Shown here piece by piece: positions 18,183 to 28,629 of a stretch of 64,000 nucleotides of DNA. The position numbers and the translations under genes are program-made. The DNA is from Lachnospiraceae bacterium (lineage in GTDB: Bacteria > Bacillota > Clostridia > Lachnospirales > Lachnospiraceae), in the NCBI GenBank assembly GCA_024399135.1, contig JAKSHY010000009.1:1-64000 (forward strand), in the 5' to 3' direction. Every line of letters starts with the position of its first letter. Positions within the stretch are counted from its first letter, which is position 1. The notes beneath the pieces are model-generated. The model was not told the DNA's origin. It worked only from the letters and a program-made list of their open reading frames with translations, and did no database searches.

Positions 18183-19361
18183 TTAATGATGGAAAAGTCT
18201 TATGCCTGTGAAGGCCATAACCATTCCATACTTATCTGCACACTCAATAACCAAATCATCTCTTACAGATCCACCTGGTTCTGCAATATACTTAACGCCA
18301 GACTTATATGCTCTTTCGATATTGTCTGAGAATGGGAAGAATGCATCTGAACCACATGTTACATCCTGGTTCTTAGCAAGCCATTCTTTCTTAGCTTCTC
18401 TGGTGAACTCTTCTGGCTTAACCTTGAACCACTTCTGCCATTCACCTTCCTTTAATACATCCTCACACTCATCACCCATATATACGTCAATGGCATTATC
18501 TCTTTCTGCTCTTCCAAGGCCATCTACGAACTGAAGGTTCATAACCTGTGGAGACTGACGAAGGAACCAGTTATCAGCTTTAGATCCTGCAAGTCTTGTA
18601 CAATGAACTCTTGACTGCTGACCTGCTCCAATTCCAATTGCCTGTCCGTTCTTAACGAAACATACTGAATTTGACTGCGTATATTTAAGAGTTATCATTG
18701 CAATCTTCATATCAATTAAGGCTTCCTTAGGAATATCCTTATTCTTGGTTACAACATTTGAAAAAAGCTCTTCGTTTATATTAAGTTCATTTCTGCCCTG
18801 TTCAAATGTAATTCCATACACCTGCTTGCGCTCTAATTCTGCAGGAACATAATTAGGATCAATTTTGATTACGTTGTAATTACCCTTCTTCTTTTCCTTA
18901 AGAATTGCCAACGCTTCATCTGTGTATCCTGGAGCAATAACTCCATCTGAAACTTCTCTTTTAATTAATTTAGCTGTGTCTACATCACATACATCTGATA
19001 ATGCGATAAAATCACCAAAAGAAGACATTCTGTCTGCGCCTCTGGCTCTTGCATATGCACAAGCTAAAGGTGATAACTCACCAAGATCATCAACCCAGTA
19101 TATCTTAGCCAATGTGTCGCTTAATGGAAGTCCAACTGCTGCACCTGCAGGAGATACATGCTTAAATGATGTAGCTGCTGGAAGATTAGTAGCCTTTTTA
19201 AGTTCGCTAACTAACTGCCAACCATTAAATGCATCAAGGAAATTGATATATCCTGGCTTTCCATTTAATACTTCAACAGGAAGATCCTTTCCATCCTCCA
19301 TGAAAATTCTTGAAGGCTTCTGATTTGGATTACATCCATATTTTAACTGAATCTCATTCAT
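18183..19361 (-). CDS. AICAR transformylase, stand-alone (PurH C-terminal activity)
   Basis: Formylates AICAR to FAICAR with 10-formyl-tetrahydrofolate, the ninth step of purine synthesis. 392 aa; starts directly at the transformylase region (ELKYGCNPNQKPSRI-like: LKYGCNPNQKP), has SFKHVSPAGAAVG with the Lys-His pair used in catalysis, KYTQSNSVCFVKNGQ, IGAGQQSRVHC and DAFFPFSDNI. The IMP cyclohydrolase domain of normal bifunctional PurH (~520 aa) is missing. The missing step is supplied by the PurO-type enzyme immediately upstream (gap 13 bases). ATG with AGAGGT site. Confidence 0.93.
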   Translation of the reverse strand: MNEIQLKYGCNPNQKPSRIFMEDGKDLPVEVLNGKPGYINFLDAFNGWQLVSELKKATNLPAATSFKHVSPAGAAVGLPLSDTLAKIYWVDDLGELSPLACAYARARGADRMSSFGDFIALSDVCDVDTAKLIKREVSDGVIAPGYTDEALAILKEKKKGNYNVIKIDPNYVPAELERKQVYGITFEQGRNELNINEELFSNVVTKNKDIPKEALIDMKIAMITLKYTQSNSVCFVKNGQAIGIGAGQQSRVHCTRLAGSKADNWFLRQSPQVMNLQFVDGLGRAERDNAIDVYMGDECEDVLKEGEWQKWFKVKPEEFTREAKKEWLAKNQDVTCGSDAFFPFSDNIERAYKSGVKYIAEPGGSVRDDLVIECADKYGMVMAFTGIRLFHH

Positions 19362-19374
19362 TCTTAATTACCTC

Positions 19375-20094
19375 TTATTTGTTCTTATTTACAATTCTTG
19401 TTTCATATTTTCCTGTTTCAATATCTGTATAACGAACAAATAAAGAAACCTTATTCTCTTCATTAAGATTCTCCCAAAGCATATTAGTGAAAGAATCTAT
19501 GTCACCCTCAATCTTAACCTTCTTTGGCTCTCCTTCAAATGATGGAAGAGGATTTCCATCATGCATGTATGTATGTATGAAATGACCTTCTCCCTTTAAT
19601 GGAATCTTATATCCAAATGTGAATCTGTGACATGAATCTGGATTTCCATCAGCTGACTTTAAGATAGAAATAGCATATCTGAACTGCTTTCTATCTGGAT
19701 CTACTCTTACTATTGAAGATATTCTAGGTGTATAGTTAGGTGCATCTGGTTCGAACTCTCTACATCTTAATGACTGCTCGAATGATGCTCCATTAAGCAA
19801 TCCATCGAATATAGTATCTGTCTGATCACCATTTGTTACGATAGTCTTGTTTCCAAGCACCCTTACAGGTGCATATATAATTAATGATGGATCTTCAAGC
19901 TTACTAGGATCAAAAGCTTCTGTTCTAATTCCTTCTTCATGCTCTACGAATATTCTGTTACGGGAATTACTACTTCTTCCCATAATAAAATATGCCATAA
20001 CAGCCTTTTTGCCATCCTCAGAGCATCCAACAACGATTCCTCTTCCTGGATATGCATTTTCACTTAGTTCCTTTGCTAATGAACGAATTTCCAT
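19375..20094 (-). CDS. PurO-type IMP cyclohydrolase
   Basis: Closes FAICAR to IMP, the last step of purine synthesis. 239 aa from the ATG at 20094, which has AAAGGAAAT in front; a TTG six codons earlier is less likely. It resembles archaeal-type PurO (IMP_cyclohyd family): NAYPGRGIVVGCSEDGK, GRSSNSRNRIF, VTNGDQTDTI and YTPRISSIV match the family's N-terminal, glycine/arginine, nucleotide and central motifs. It sits just before the stand-alone AICAR transformylase, so the pair replaces one bifunctional PurH. Confidence 0.88.
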   Translation of the reverse strand: MEIRSLAKELSENAYPGRGIVVGCSEDGKKAVMAYFIMGRSSNSRNRIFVEHEEGIRTEAFDPSKLEDPSLIIYAPVRVLGNKTIVTNGDQTDTIFDGLLNGASFEQSLRCREFEPDAPNYTPRISSIVRVDPDRKQFRYAISILKSADGNPDSCHRFTFGYKIPLKGEGHFIHTYMHDGNPLPSFEGEPKKVKIEGDIDSFTNMLWENLNEENKVSLFVRYTDIETGKYETRIVNKNK

Positions 20095-20142
20095 CACATT
20101 ATTTCCTTTCAAATTAGTATTTGTCTTGCATCAATAATTCTA

Positions 20143-20706
20143 TTAAATATCATTGCGAAAATCAACCGTGAATATGTCCTGACTGTCTTGATATTCCATG
20201 TTTCTTTTCAATAAATATTCCATGGCTTCTTTATCTTTTTCGCCATATATTTTTTCATAATTTTCTTCCAGTATTGTCTCACTGTAGAATTTAAGAAATG
20301 AAGAATACAAGGTTTCCTTCGCAACTAATCCTTTAGTAGTATATGGTGAGCAAATATATGAAACTGTTTCCTTAAATCTTCCACTTTGGGCTTTTTTATC
20401 AAAGTCCTTTGAAAAAACGAATCCGCACTCAAGCTTTCCTGACAAAACATCATCACTTAGTCTGTCCGCATCCTCATATTCAACTATCTCGTATATACTA
20501 CTTTTTTCTTCAATATTATTTGCTATCTTTTTAGCGTAGGTTCCACCGTTTGTGAATATTCCTACCTTCGTATTTTCAACATCCGGAACATTAATCCCAA
20601 GTATTACTGCTATGAAAAACGCAACACTTACTATTAATGCCCATGTTGATCTTCTCTTTAATAATGCTTTCGTATGATAGAAAAGGTATCTTGCTTTATT
20701 ATTCAT
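20143..20706 (-). pseudogene. Truncated ABC-2 permease (N-terminal half only)
   Basis: 187 aa: one membrane helix (~22-42) and an extracytoplasmic domain with VKVGIFTNGG-like and KLECGFVFSKDF motifs, as in ABC-2/NatB-type permeases. The membrane domain of five or six helices that should follow is absent; a tandem TAA-TAG ends the frame after FRNDI and the IMP cyclohydrolase gene begins about 50 bases on. No continuation is seen in another frame. The ATG overlaps the stop of the upstream permease gene (TAATG). Either a deletion removed the 3' half, or a single-helix partner protein has been kept. The intact helix and frame argue for recent loss or residual use. Confidence 0.65.
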
Positions 20707-21815
20707 TACATACCTCCTCCAAGCATCATTAACCAGTATTTCATAGGAATTATGTTAGAAATAACTTCAACCCAGTCTGAAAGATAGGCTGATGGAATAA
20801 TCAGTCCTCCACATAGTGCTCCTATGATATTAAATATAATAATTACAACTTTTCCAATCTTTCCATCCTTTGAAAGTGAATACAGAATATGAAAATATAT
20901 GGCAAGCGTAATACTTACCAAGAAAAGCATCAAAGGATAGTTAGTGTAGTTATCAAGAAGAGGTATTTTCGTCTTTTCGAAAATAATTTTTCCAGCCAGA
21001 TATAATATAAGTCCAAAAATATATATAAATGGAGTCATTACAATTATCTTCGAAATAAAGGATTTCACTATTCCTAATCCATTAACCTTAAGCTTGTAAT
21101 CAACAGCCTTATTATTAACTGTATACATACAGGCAAATAAAAGACCACTAAAGGACAGGAGTATTACCATACCGGCAAGATAGTAAAACTGCGACATTTT
21201 TATTTCGCCAATAGGTGAAACTACCTTTTCTTCAAACATCTTTTCTCTGTCAAAAATCTTATTCGCATATACAAGAGCAACCTGATTTCCTATATCAGAT
21301 ATCTCCATTTGGGAACCATACGTATATGCTGTATCAATTGCTGCATATACAGACGATTCTGCTATCTGCAAAAAAGACACACCAGACAGAATCATCTCTT
21401 TAAAAATCTTTCCGGAAAATGATGGGTTTTCCGGAAAATATAAAACGGCAGGGGGATTAATTCCTACCTGCACGTCATGATAAAAATCCTCAGGCAGCAC
21501 AATCACTGCCTGAAGATCTCCTTCTTTATATTCTTTCTTTGCTTCTTCTAAATCCATGTATTCAAAAGAGCAGATACTCTTTACTGAATCCATGGAGGAT
21601 ATATAATCAGTCGCAAACTTCGTCATTCCTTCTTCTTTTGGTATAACGATACCAACTTTCACTAATGAAATGTCATTTTTTTCAAAATAATATTTCATTC
21701 CGAATAAAAGAAGAAATACAAGTAACAAAATGCCGCCAAAAATCAGAATTGATCTAAGAAAAATCTTAGCACATCTTTTCCATTGTAATAAAACATAAGC
21801 GGCGAATTGTCTCAT
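20706..21815 (-). CDS. ABC-2 family permease
   Basis: 369 aa: N-terminal helix (~18-40), extracytoplasmic domain (~45-210) with KVGIVIPKEEG and DLQAVIVLPEDFY, then five hydrophobic helices (~215-355). This is the ABC-2 permease layout. It ends shortly after IIPMKYWLMMLGGGM, a little earlier than usual, so the last helix may be lost. It belongs with the ATPase at 23235 and the truncated copy at 20143. Direction and substrate of transport unknown. Confidence 0.82.
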   Translation of the reverse strand: MRQFAAYVLLQWKRCAKIFLRSILIFGGILLLVFLLLFGMKYYFEKNDISLVKVGIVIPKEEGMTKFATDYISSMDSVKSICSFEYMDLEEAKKEYKEGDLQAVIVLPEDFYHDVQVGINPPAVLYFPENPSFSGKIFKEMILSGVSFLQIAESSVYAAIDTAYTYGSQMEISDIGNQVALVYANKIFDREKMFEEKVVSPIGEIKMSQFYYLAGMVILLSFSGLLFACMYTVNNKAVDYKLKVNGLGIVKSFISKIIVMTPFIYIFGLILYLAGKIIFEKTKIPLLDNYTNYPLMLFLVSITLAIYFHILYSLSKDGKIGKVVIIIFNIIGALCGGLIIPSAYLSDWVEVISNIIPMKYWLMMLGGGM

Positions 21816-21816
21816 C

Positions 21817-23202
21817 TTAGAATCCCATTGTTCCCATTACGATTGAGTATAACTCCTGAACAATACCCTGTAATTCTTCTTCTGAAGCATTACCAAGGTC
21901 TACCTCAGTTCCTGCATCAATATCTTCGAACTTAGCACCTGTTGAAAGTGATAACTTACCACCAAAATATACATCGCCAAAATCAACTGTCTTCATTTCA
22001 ATGTCAAGCTTGTTCTTTGACTTACTGATTATGAAATCTAAAGAAATTTCCTGACCCTTAGGACCTGCTGTCAAAGTTAACTCACCATCATTAGAGTTAT
22101 AAGCAATTTTAGCTGTGATTGGTGTATTATCAGCAAGAGCAAGCTCATATGTCTCAACATCGTCGTCGATTTCACCTTCAATTGAGAACTGAACCTCATC
22201 ATCTACTAAGAAGTCGATATTCTGAGCTCTGTAATCTCCGCCCTTGAATGCTATTTCAACCATCTCTTCATCATCAGGCTGCATTGTTAATCCTGCAACC
22301 TTATCATCATACAAATAGAATACTATTTCAAATTCATCAAGGTTATCGAAAGCATTCTCAAATGACATTTCCATAAGTTCAGAATATGACATTCCATTAA
22401 CCTTAACCATGTTTCCTGAAAGCTCATCAATTGACTTATAATATCCAATTATACAGTCCTTAATATCATCTCCTGAAACAACTGTCTTATATCCTTTACA
22501 ATCTACATCTTTTCCGTCGATTTCATATTCCTTGGAATCAGTCTTTTCAAACTCAAGCTTTTCTCCAAGCTCTAAGAAAGACTTGAATAACTCTTCATTG
22601 GCTTCTTCTGAATTAGGAGTCATAGCAAGCTCATAGAACTTAGATAAAATGTCATTTAAATCAACATTCTGCTCTTTAAGAAGCTCTGCAATAAAACCAG
22701 AATTCTTATCATTATATCCATAGTTAAATACATACTGATCGAACAAAGGTGTATAAATACTTAAATTATCCTTGTCTAACTGAATTACATATTTAATAGA
22801 TGGAATGAATGCTACATTAACATCTCCGTATACCTGCATCTTCTCATCATCAATGCTTGATGTGGCAGATACTGAAACATCTCCTACACTTGGAATCTCT
22901 GTTTCAATCTCAAATGTTGCTGTTCTTTCCTTTGATTTATCATAATCTTCAAAAGAAAGATCATTGAAAAGAAGGTTCTTGTCAGAAAATTCCTTAGCTG
23001 TATTAGTAATAGCCAAAGAAACCTGTGTCTTAGGATCTTTTCCTAATAAGAAGAACAGTCCTACTGCAACTGCTGCAGCCAAAACTAATACTCCTATAAT
23101 AATTCCTATTATTAGTCCCTTCTTACTCTTCTTTTGTGGTTGCATAGTATTAACCACGATTGGCTGACCCGTTACTGGATCAAAATTTGTAGGTGTATCC
23201 AT
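21817..23202 (-). CDS. Membrane-anchored protein of unknown function
   Basis: 461 aa. A short cytoplasmic N-terminus rich in P, Q and K is followed by one strong membrane helix (~28-52, GLIIGIIIGVLVLAAAVAVGL). The rest is an acidic, beta-rich extracytoplasmic domain ending in a Glu/Leu-rich helix. I do not recognise the family with certainty; similar one-helix proteins occur in Lachnospiraceae. It lies between the ABC ATPase and permease genes, with gaps of 32 and 1 bases, and may be an accessory subunit that brings ligand to the ABC-2 complex. ATG with AGAGGAGAT site. Confidence 0.8.
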   Translation of the reverse strand: MDTPTNFDPVTGQPIVVNTMQPQKKSKKGLIIGIIIGVLVLAAAVAVGLFFLLGKDPKTQVSLAITNTAKEFSDKNLLFNDLSFEDYDKSKERTATFEIETEIPSVGDVSVSATSSIDDEKMQVYGDVNVAFIPSIKYVIQLDKDNLSIYTPLFDQYVFNYGYNDKNSGFIAELLKEQNVDLNDILSKFYELAMTPNSEEANEELFKSFLELGEKLEFEKTDSKEYEIDGKDVDCKGYKTVVSGDDIKDCIIGYYKSIDELSGNMVKVNGMSYSELMEMSFENAFDNLDEFEIVFYLYDDKVAGLTMQPDDEEMVEIAFKGGDYRAQNIDFLVDDEVQFSIEGEIDDDVETYELALADNTPITAKIAYNSNDGELTLTAGPKGQEISLDFIISKSKNKLDIEMKTVDFGDVYFGGKLSLSTGAKFEDIDAGTEVDLGNASEEELQGIVQELYSIVMGTMGF

Positions 23203-23234
23203 TTTTTCATCTCCTCTTTCTATAACCTATTTAC

Positions 23235-23897
23235 CTATTTCAACAAACGACGAATATTATCCATCATTTCGTCATTTTTTTCAACCTCCTGGATTTTTCC
23301 ATCCTTTAGGAACAGACATCTGTCGCATGCCACTATCTCTGCTTCCTCATGCGTTGACACTAAAACTATACCATTTAGGTTCTTATATTCTAAAAGCCAC
23401 TCCTGTATATTTTCCTTATAGTAAATATCAAGGGCAGTTGTTGGTTCATCAAGTAAAAGAATCGGAGGCCATGTTGCTATTGCACATGCAATCGCGAGTC
23501 GTCTCTTCATTCCACCTGAGAGCTTTCTAACCTCCATCTTCATAATAGAACTCAATTCAAACCGTTCCACTATATATTTGTAATTAGGACACGTATTAAC
23601 TCCCCACAGCTTCAGGTTATCTATAACTGTCAGTTCCGGAAGAAGTGGTATTTCCTGAGGAACATACCCAATATACTCTCTAAAATATTTCTTATTCTTT
23701 AATGGGTTGTGCCCGAAAAAGGATATAGAACCTTCCGAGGCCTTCATAGATCCACTTAGAATCTGCATCAGAGTAGTCTTTCCGCATCCATTTCGACCAA
23801 CTATGGCAACTCTTTCACCCGGATTGATTGAAAAGGAAATATTATTAAGTATTGTTCTTGACCCATATTTTTTAGAAATATTGCTTACTTCAAGCAT
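23235..23897 (-). CDS. ABC transporter ATPase
   Basis: 220 aa: Walker A VGRNGCGKTT, Q-loop in YVPQEIP, signature LSGGMKRRLAIA, Walker B ILLLDEPTTALD, switch His in STHEEAE. The SGGMKRRL signature is typical of the ATPases that drive ABC-2 permeases. Partner permease genes follow downstream (20143-21815). The start lies 10 bases behind the GH13 gene, so the set is one operon from the 26054-26082 promoter. Confidence 0.92.
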   Translation of the reverse strand: MLEVSNISKKYGSRTILNNISFSINPGERVAIVGRNGCGKTTLMQILSGSMKASEGSISFFGHNPLKNKKYFREYIGYVPQEIPLLPELTVIDNLKLWGVNTCPNYKYIVERFELSSIMKMEVRKLSGGMKRRLAIACAIATWPPILLLDEPTTALDIYYKENIQEWLLEYKNLNGIVLVSTHEEAEIVACDRCLFLKDGKIQEVEKNDEMMDNIRRLLK

Positions 23898-23907
23898 TAT
23901 TTTTCCT

Positions 23908-26016
23908 CTATATCACATTCTTTGAATATTTTAAAATAACTGCACTTGTCTTTGGTAACTTAATATTAAGCTTACCACTAATGACCAGATGCTCTTTGGT
24001 TTCGAATGAAAATCCGTTTTCATCGGTTATCATAAGCTGCCTTAAAACACTCTCATTAGGAATACCAAGCTGCCAGATTGTTACTTCTCTTGTCACTTCA
24101 TAATCATTATTATTAATTAAAATGACACTTGCTTCGTTCTTGGTGAATCTTCCATAACCTAAGACATTGTAATCATGGTCAACATATTTTAATGATCCTG
24201 TAAGCATTTCCTGATTTTCCTTGTGAAGCTTAATTATCTTCTTATGAAAATCTATCATCTCATGGTCTTCATTGCCCCATGGATAAGTTCTTCTATTATC
24301 AGGATCTGTCCATCCGCATACACCTGCCTCATCACCATAATAAATAGTTGGAGCTCCCGGCCATGTGAACTGAATAGCAACAGCTTCTCTCATTACTGCT
24401 TTGTTAACACCTTCATTCGCAGCATATGGTCCAAGATTGTTGGTTCTTCCAACTCTTCTGTTAGTTCTTGTTAAAAATCTTGAATGATCATGGTTTGACA
24501 ATTCATTCATCGCTATGAATAAAGATGGTGTGGTAAAATCTGCCGAATGATAATTCATTGCTCCTATATAACTGTCCGAATTACCCAATAAATCCTGTCT
24601 GAAATCATCTGAATGCTTCTGCATTCCAGTTAAAAACCAGGTAACTGGCTCCATGAATGCATCATAATTCATAACCGAATCCCACTCTTCTCCATTAAGC
24701 CAGCTTCTTGGAGAACCATAATGTTCAGCTAAAACAATCGCATTAGGATTAGCATTCTTAACTGCTTTTCTAAATTCCTTCCAGAAGAAATGATTATACT
24801 CTGGACTATGTCCTAAATCTGCAGCAACATCAAGTCTCCATCCATCAGCATTATATGGAGGAGAAACCCATTTAGCCGCAATTCTCATTACATAATTGAA
24901 AAGATTCTGTGAATTTTCATAATTCAGCTTAGGAAGTGTATCATGTCCCCACCATCCGTCATATGATCCATTATATGGAAATGCGTTCTGGTCTCTGAAC
25001 TGAAAATAATCATGATATGGACTGTTTTGGTCTACGTATGCTCCCTTTTCATATCCCTGGGCATTTTCGTATATTCTTTCTCTGTCAAGCCACTTGTTAA
25101 AGGAGCCACAGTGATTAAATACTCCGTCAAGAATAACCTTCATCCCTCTTTTATGAGCTTCATCCACTAACTTGGCGAATAATTCATTCGAAGCTTCAAG
25201 ATTAGCCTTGTTAGTTACTCTGTCTATATATCTTGTTGCATACTGGTTTTCATGCTGATCATCACGTAATAATTCACCTTCATCATGAACTATTTTTCCA
25301 ATATGTGGATCGATATAATCATAATCCTGAATATCATATTTATGATTAGATGGAGATACAAATAATGGGTTAAAGTAAATTACATCAACACCTAAATCCT
25401 CCAGATAATCCATCTTATCTATTACGCCCTGCAGATCTCCACCATAGAATTCCCTAACACCCATGGTCTCAGGATACTTATTCCAGTCTTCTACTCTGCT
25501 GGTTTTTCCATTAATATATTCATATTCATTAGTTAATACATCATTTGACAGGTCACCATTATAGAATCTGTCTGTATATATCTGATACATAACAGCTCCC
25601 TTAGCCCATTTAGGTGTTTTAAAGCCTGGAATTATTCTGAACTCAGAACCTTCAGAAAGTCTCTTTTCCACGCCATTCATAGTATAGACACTAACAACCT
25701 TTCCTGCTGTTATCTCGAAATAATACCTAAATTCTCTGTTTTCAAGCTCAACGTTTGAATAATAGTATTCAAATCTCTCATCCTGAGAGTCAAGTAACAT
25801 TGGAAATCTCATGTCATCATGAACTAAAGTTACTTTATCAACGTTATCAGCTTCTACTCTTATTGTTATTTTAACCTCAGAGTAAGGAGAAGGTTCCGCT
25901 GGAAAGATATAGTTCTCAGTTGTATCTGAAAAGACGGCTCTTCTATTAAATAATGGCCTCATTTCATTTATATAAAATTTCTTATTTTCAGTTTTAGACA
26001 AAAAAGAATAGTCCAT
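23908..26016 (-). CDS. GH13 alpha-amylase / neopullulanase-type glycosidase
   Basis: Hydrolyses alpha-glucans or maltodextrins. 702 aa from the ATG at 26016, preceded by ATGGGAG; an ATG four codons earlier lacks a site. An N-terminal beta-sandwich (~25-125, CBM34-like) precedes the barrel. Catalytic motifs: DGWRLDVA (nucleophile), VLAEHYG (acid/base), LSNHDHSRF (third Asp), and ILDGVFNHCG. There is no signal peptide, so it acts inside the cell, probably on stored glycogen or imported maltodextrins. The GH13_20-like subfamily is inferred from the N-terminal domain. First gene of the ABC-2 operon. Confidence 0.93.
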   Translation of the reverse strand: MDYSFLSKTENKKFYINEMRPLFNRRAVFSDTTENYIFPAEPSPYSEVKITIRVEADNVDKVTLVHDDMRFPMLLDSQDERFEYYYSNVELENREFRYYFEITAGKVVSVYTMNGVEKRLSEGSEFRIIPGFKTPKWAKGAVMYQIYTDRFYNGDLSNDVLTNEYEYINGKTSRVEDWNKYPETMGVREFYGGDLQGVIDKMDYLEDLGVDVIYFNPLFVSPSNHKYDIQDYDYIDPHIGKIVHDEGELLRDDQHENQYATRYIDRVTNKANLEASNELFAKLVDEAHKRGMKVILDGVFNHCGSFNKWLDRERIYENAQGYEKGAYVDQNSPYHDYFQFRDQNAFPYNGSYDGWWGHDTLPKLNYENSQNLFNYVMRIAAKWVSPPYNADGWRLDVAADLGHSPEYNHFFWKEFRKAVKNANPNAIVLAEHYGSPRSWLNGEEWDSVMNYDAFMEPVTWFLTGMQKHSDDFRQDLLGNSDSYIGAMNYHSADFTTPSLFIAMNELSNHDHSRFLTRTNRRVGRTNNLGPYAANEGVNKAVMREAVAIQFTWPGAPTIYYGDEAGVCGWTDPDNRRTYPWGNEDHEMIDFHKKIIKLHKENQEMLTGSLKYVDHDYNVLGYGRFTKNEASVILINNNDYEVTREVTIWQLGIPNESVLRQLMITDENGFSFETKEHLVISGKLNIKLPKTSAVILKYSKNVI

Positions 26017-26053
26017 AATCGCTCCCATCCATAAATATAGAATATTCTAAATA

Positions 26054-26082
26054 ATTTTATTACAAGATGTAGTGGTTTTCAA
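26054..26082 (-). promoter_or_regulatory. Promoter of the GH13-ABC operon
   Basis: Minus strand: TTGAAA (26082-26077), 17-bp spacer, TAAAAT (26059-26054), about 38 bases before the start codon. Confidence 0.55.
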
Positions 26083-26103
26083 GGAAAAAAGCCTTTCCTT
26101 CCA

Positions 26104-26140
26104 CAAAGAGAAAACGGATAGAACAAGTTCTATCCGTTTT
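26104..26140 (-). terminator. Terminator of the divIC-tilS-hpt-ftsH operon
   Basis: A 14-bp perfect stem with a 2-base turn (26111-26140), followed by TTTTCTCTTT on the minus strand. It lies 128 bases past the ftsH stop codon. The rest of the 239-base gap holds only the GH13 promoter. Confidence 0.75.
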
Positions 26141-26267
26141 CAGAGAAGGTATTTCTTTCTTATGGGGTATAGCAAAAACTATAAAAAAATGTATTGGGGG
26201 GTTACAAGTAGTATATTACCATTGACCCTATATACAAACAATACGAATATCTCACAAAATTACTAAA

Positions 26268-28091
26268 TTAGTATACGTCTTTTTGTGCATTTTGACTAAA
26301 TAGTGCCTCAAATTCTTCTCTTCCAACCTTTTCCTTTTCAAGAAGAAGGTTTGCTGTGGCATGAAGAACATCAATATTTTCTAAAATAAGATTCTTTGCC
26401 TTCGCATAGCACTCATCTATAATACGCTTCACTTCAGAATCGATTTCACCACTTATATGCTCACTAAACGATTTTGCATGAGCTAAGTCTCTTCCGATGA
26501 ATACCTCATCATCATCATTGTCATAGTTAATCATACCTATCTTTTCTGACATTCCGTACTTCGTTACCATACTTCTTGCTCTCTTGGTAGCCTGCTTAAT
26601 ATCGCTTGAAGCACCTGTAGTAATATCATTAAAGATAATTTCTTCTGCTATTCTACCACCAAGTGAAACCATGATATCCTGTTCCATCTTAGTCTTGGTA
26701 AGATACATTTCATCTTTTTCAGGAAGAGGCATCGTATATCCTCCTGCTCCAAGTCCGGTAGGAATAATAGAAATAATATGTACTGGATCAACCTCAGGAA
26801 GAACATGGAATAATATTGCATGTCCTGCTTCATGATACGCTGTAATCTTCTTTTCCTTATCAGAAATAACACGGCTCTTTTTCTCGGCACCAAGTCCTAT
26901 CTTAATGAATGATTTTTCTATATCATCCTGAACAATATATGCTCGGTCATTCCTTGCTGCTGCTATTGCAGATTCGTTCATTAAGTTCTCCAAGTCAGCT
27001 CCCGTGAATCCAGCTGTTGTCTTGGCAACCTTCTTTAGATCAACATCATCACCAAGAGGTTTGTTCTTAGAATGAACTCCAAGTATTTCTTCACGACCTT
27101 TAACATCTGGTCTGTTGACTGCAATTTTTCTGTCAAATCGTCCTGGACGCATAATGGCCGGGTCTAAAATATCAACTCTGTTAGTTGCTGCAATAACTAT
27201 AATTCCACTATTTTCTGTGAATCCGTCCATCTCAACAAGTAACTGGTTAAGAGTCTGTTCTCTTTCGTCATGTCCGCCTCCCATTCCGGTTCCACGGCGT
27301 CTTGCTACTGCATCAATTTCATCTATGAATACAATACAAGGTGAATGATGCTTGGCATCTTCGAAAAGATCCCTAACTCTTGAAGCACCAACACCAACGA
27401 ACATTTCAACGAAATCAGATCCTGAAATACTAAAGAACGGAACTCCGGCTTCACCTGCTATTGCCTTGGCAAGAAGGGTTTTACCAGTACCTGGAGCACC
27501 CTCTAGAAGAATTCCCTTAGGAATTCTGGCACCGACCTTGGTGAATTTCGCAGGATTCTTTAAAAACTCTACTACTTCCGCGAATTCTTCTTTTTCTTCC
27601 TCTAAGCCTGCTACGTCATTAAGCTTAATCTTACTGTCGTTCGACATTCTTGCGCGGCTTTTTCCGAAATTCATCATCTTAGAATTAGCTCCACCGCCAG
27701 CGCCACCTGTCATAACACTCATGAGCAGCATCATAACAACTACACATATAAGTAAAGGAAGGACATTCGTCATGAACCATCCTTCTTCCTGAACCTCCAT
27801 AATAACAGGATCAAGACCCTTCGAAATTAAATACTTTTCAGTCTCTGCAACATCTGTAACATACACAACAACCTTGTCACCTGACTGAAGAGAGACTAAA
27901 ACCTCACCAGTTGGTGAAACCTTGTTAGGTGTAATGCTAACAGCAGTAACACTTTTCGCATTAATTGCTCCCTCAAGCTCACCTAAGGTAATCTGTTTTT
28001 GATTAGCTGGCATGAATAACGGGATTATCATTGCAGCAAGTGCTGCAATCATCATAATAAAATATAAACTTACGCCTTTTTTCTGATTCAA
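26268..28091 (-). CDS. ftsH: ATP-dependent zinc metalloprotease FtsH
   Basis: Membrane-bound AAA protease that degrades unassembled or regulatory membrane proteins. 607 aa: helix 1 (~8-26), extracytoplasmic domain, helix 2 (~108-128), then AAA with GAPGTGKT (Walker A), IVFIDEIDA (Walker B) and an arginine-finger segment, and the M41 protease with HEAGH. The start is TTG with TAGGAG 8 bases upstream; the next Met is already inside the first helix. It is the last gene of the cluster divIC-tilS-hpt-ftsH, the same order as in Bacillus. Confidence 0.97.
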   Translation of the reverse strand: MNQKKGVSLYFIMMIAALAAMIIPLFMPANQKQITLGELEGAINAKSVTAVSITPNKVSPTGEVLVSLQSGDKVVVYVTDVAETEKYLISKGLDPVIMEVQEEGWFMTNVLPLLICVVVMMLLMSVMTGGAGGGANSKMMNFGKSRARMSNDSKIKLNDVAGLEEEKEEFAEVVEFLKNPAKFTKVGARIPKGILLEGAPGTGKTLLAKAIAGEAGVPFFSISGSDFVEMFVGVGASRVRDLFEDAKHHSPCIVFIDEIDAVARRRGTGMGGGHDEREQTLNQLLVEMDGFTENSGIIVIAATNRVDILDPAIMRPGRFDRKIAVNRPDVKGREEILGVHSKNKPLGDDVDLKKVAKTTAGFTGADLENLMNESAIAAARNDRAYIVQDDIEKSFIKIGLGAEKKSRVISDKEKKITAYHEAGHAILFHVLPEVDPVHIISIIPTGLGAGGYTMPLPEKDEMYLTKTKMEQDIMVSLGGRIAEEIIFNDITTGASSDIKQATKRARSMVTKYGMSEKIGMINYDNDDDEVFIGRDLAHAKSFSEHISGEIDSEVKRIIDECYAKAKNLILENIDVLHATANLLLEKEKVGREEFEALFSQNAQKDVY

Positions 28092-28101
28092 AATTTTTCT
28101 C

Positions 28102-28629
28102 CTAATCTTCGAATTCTACAACACCAATATATGGAAGGTTTCTATATCTTTGATCGTAATCAAGACCGAATCCTACAACGAATTCATCTGGAATAACGAA
28201 CCCTGTATAATCAACCTTAACATCATCAACAACTCTTCTGTCTGGCTTATCTAATAAGGTACATAATCTCATGGATTTTGGATTTCTGTTGCCAAGATAC
28301 TTAAGTAAATAACTAAGCGTTCTTCCTGTATCGATAATATCTTCAACAACGACTACATTCTTTCCTTCAATAGCCTGATCTAAATCCTTGATAATTTTAA
28401 CAACACCTGAAGACTGTGTTCCCTGATAGCTTGAAACAGACATGAAGTCCAAAGATACAGGAACTGAAATCCTTTTAGCAAGCTCACATGTAATGAACAC
28501 ACCACCTTTTAAAATACCAATTAATAATACTTCTTCACCTTCATAATCTTTGCTTATAGCCTGACCCAGTTCAAGAACTCTTTTATTAACTTCCTCTTCG
28601 CTTAACAAAACCTTAATCTTCTCTGCCAT
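28102..28629 (-). CDS. hpt: Hypoxanthine phosphoribosyltransferase
   Basis: Salvages hypoxanthine and guanine to IMP and GMP using PRPP. 175 aa with [10 protein letters not shown], the PRPP-binding motif [14 protein letters not shown], and a C-terminal [21 protein letters not shown] with GGAGG. Its first 17 bases overlap tilS. The tilS-hpt-ftsH order is conserved in Firmicutes, where the HprT and TilS proteins also act together on ftsH expression in Bacillus (known there; not shown here). Confidence 0.97.
   Translation of the reverse strand: MAEKIKVLLSEEEVNKRVLELGQAISKDYEGEEVLLIGILKGGVFITCELAKRISVPVSLDFMSVSSYQGTQSSGVVKIIKDLDQAIEGKNVVVVEDIIDTGRTLSYLLKYLGNRNPKSMRLCTLLDKPDRRVVDDVKVDYTGFVIPDEFVVGFGLDYDQRYRNLPYIGVVEFED

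Noticed and set aside
27352-27792. Reverse-strand open frame inside ftsH (146 codons)
   Set aside because: Lies wholly antisense to a firm gene, with no ribosome-binding site and no recognisable domain.
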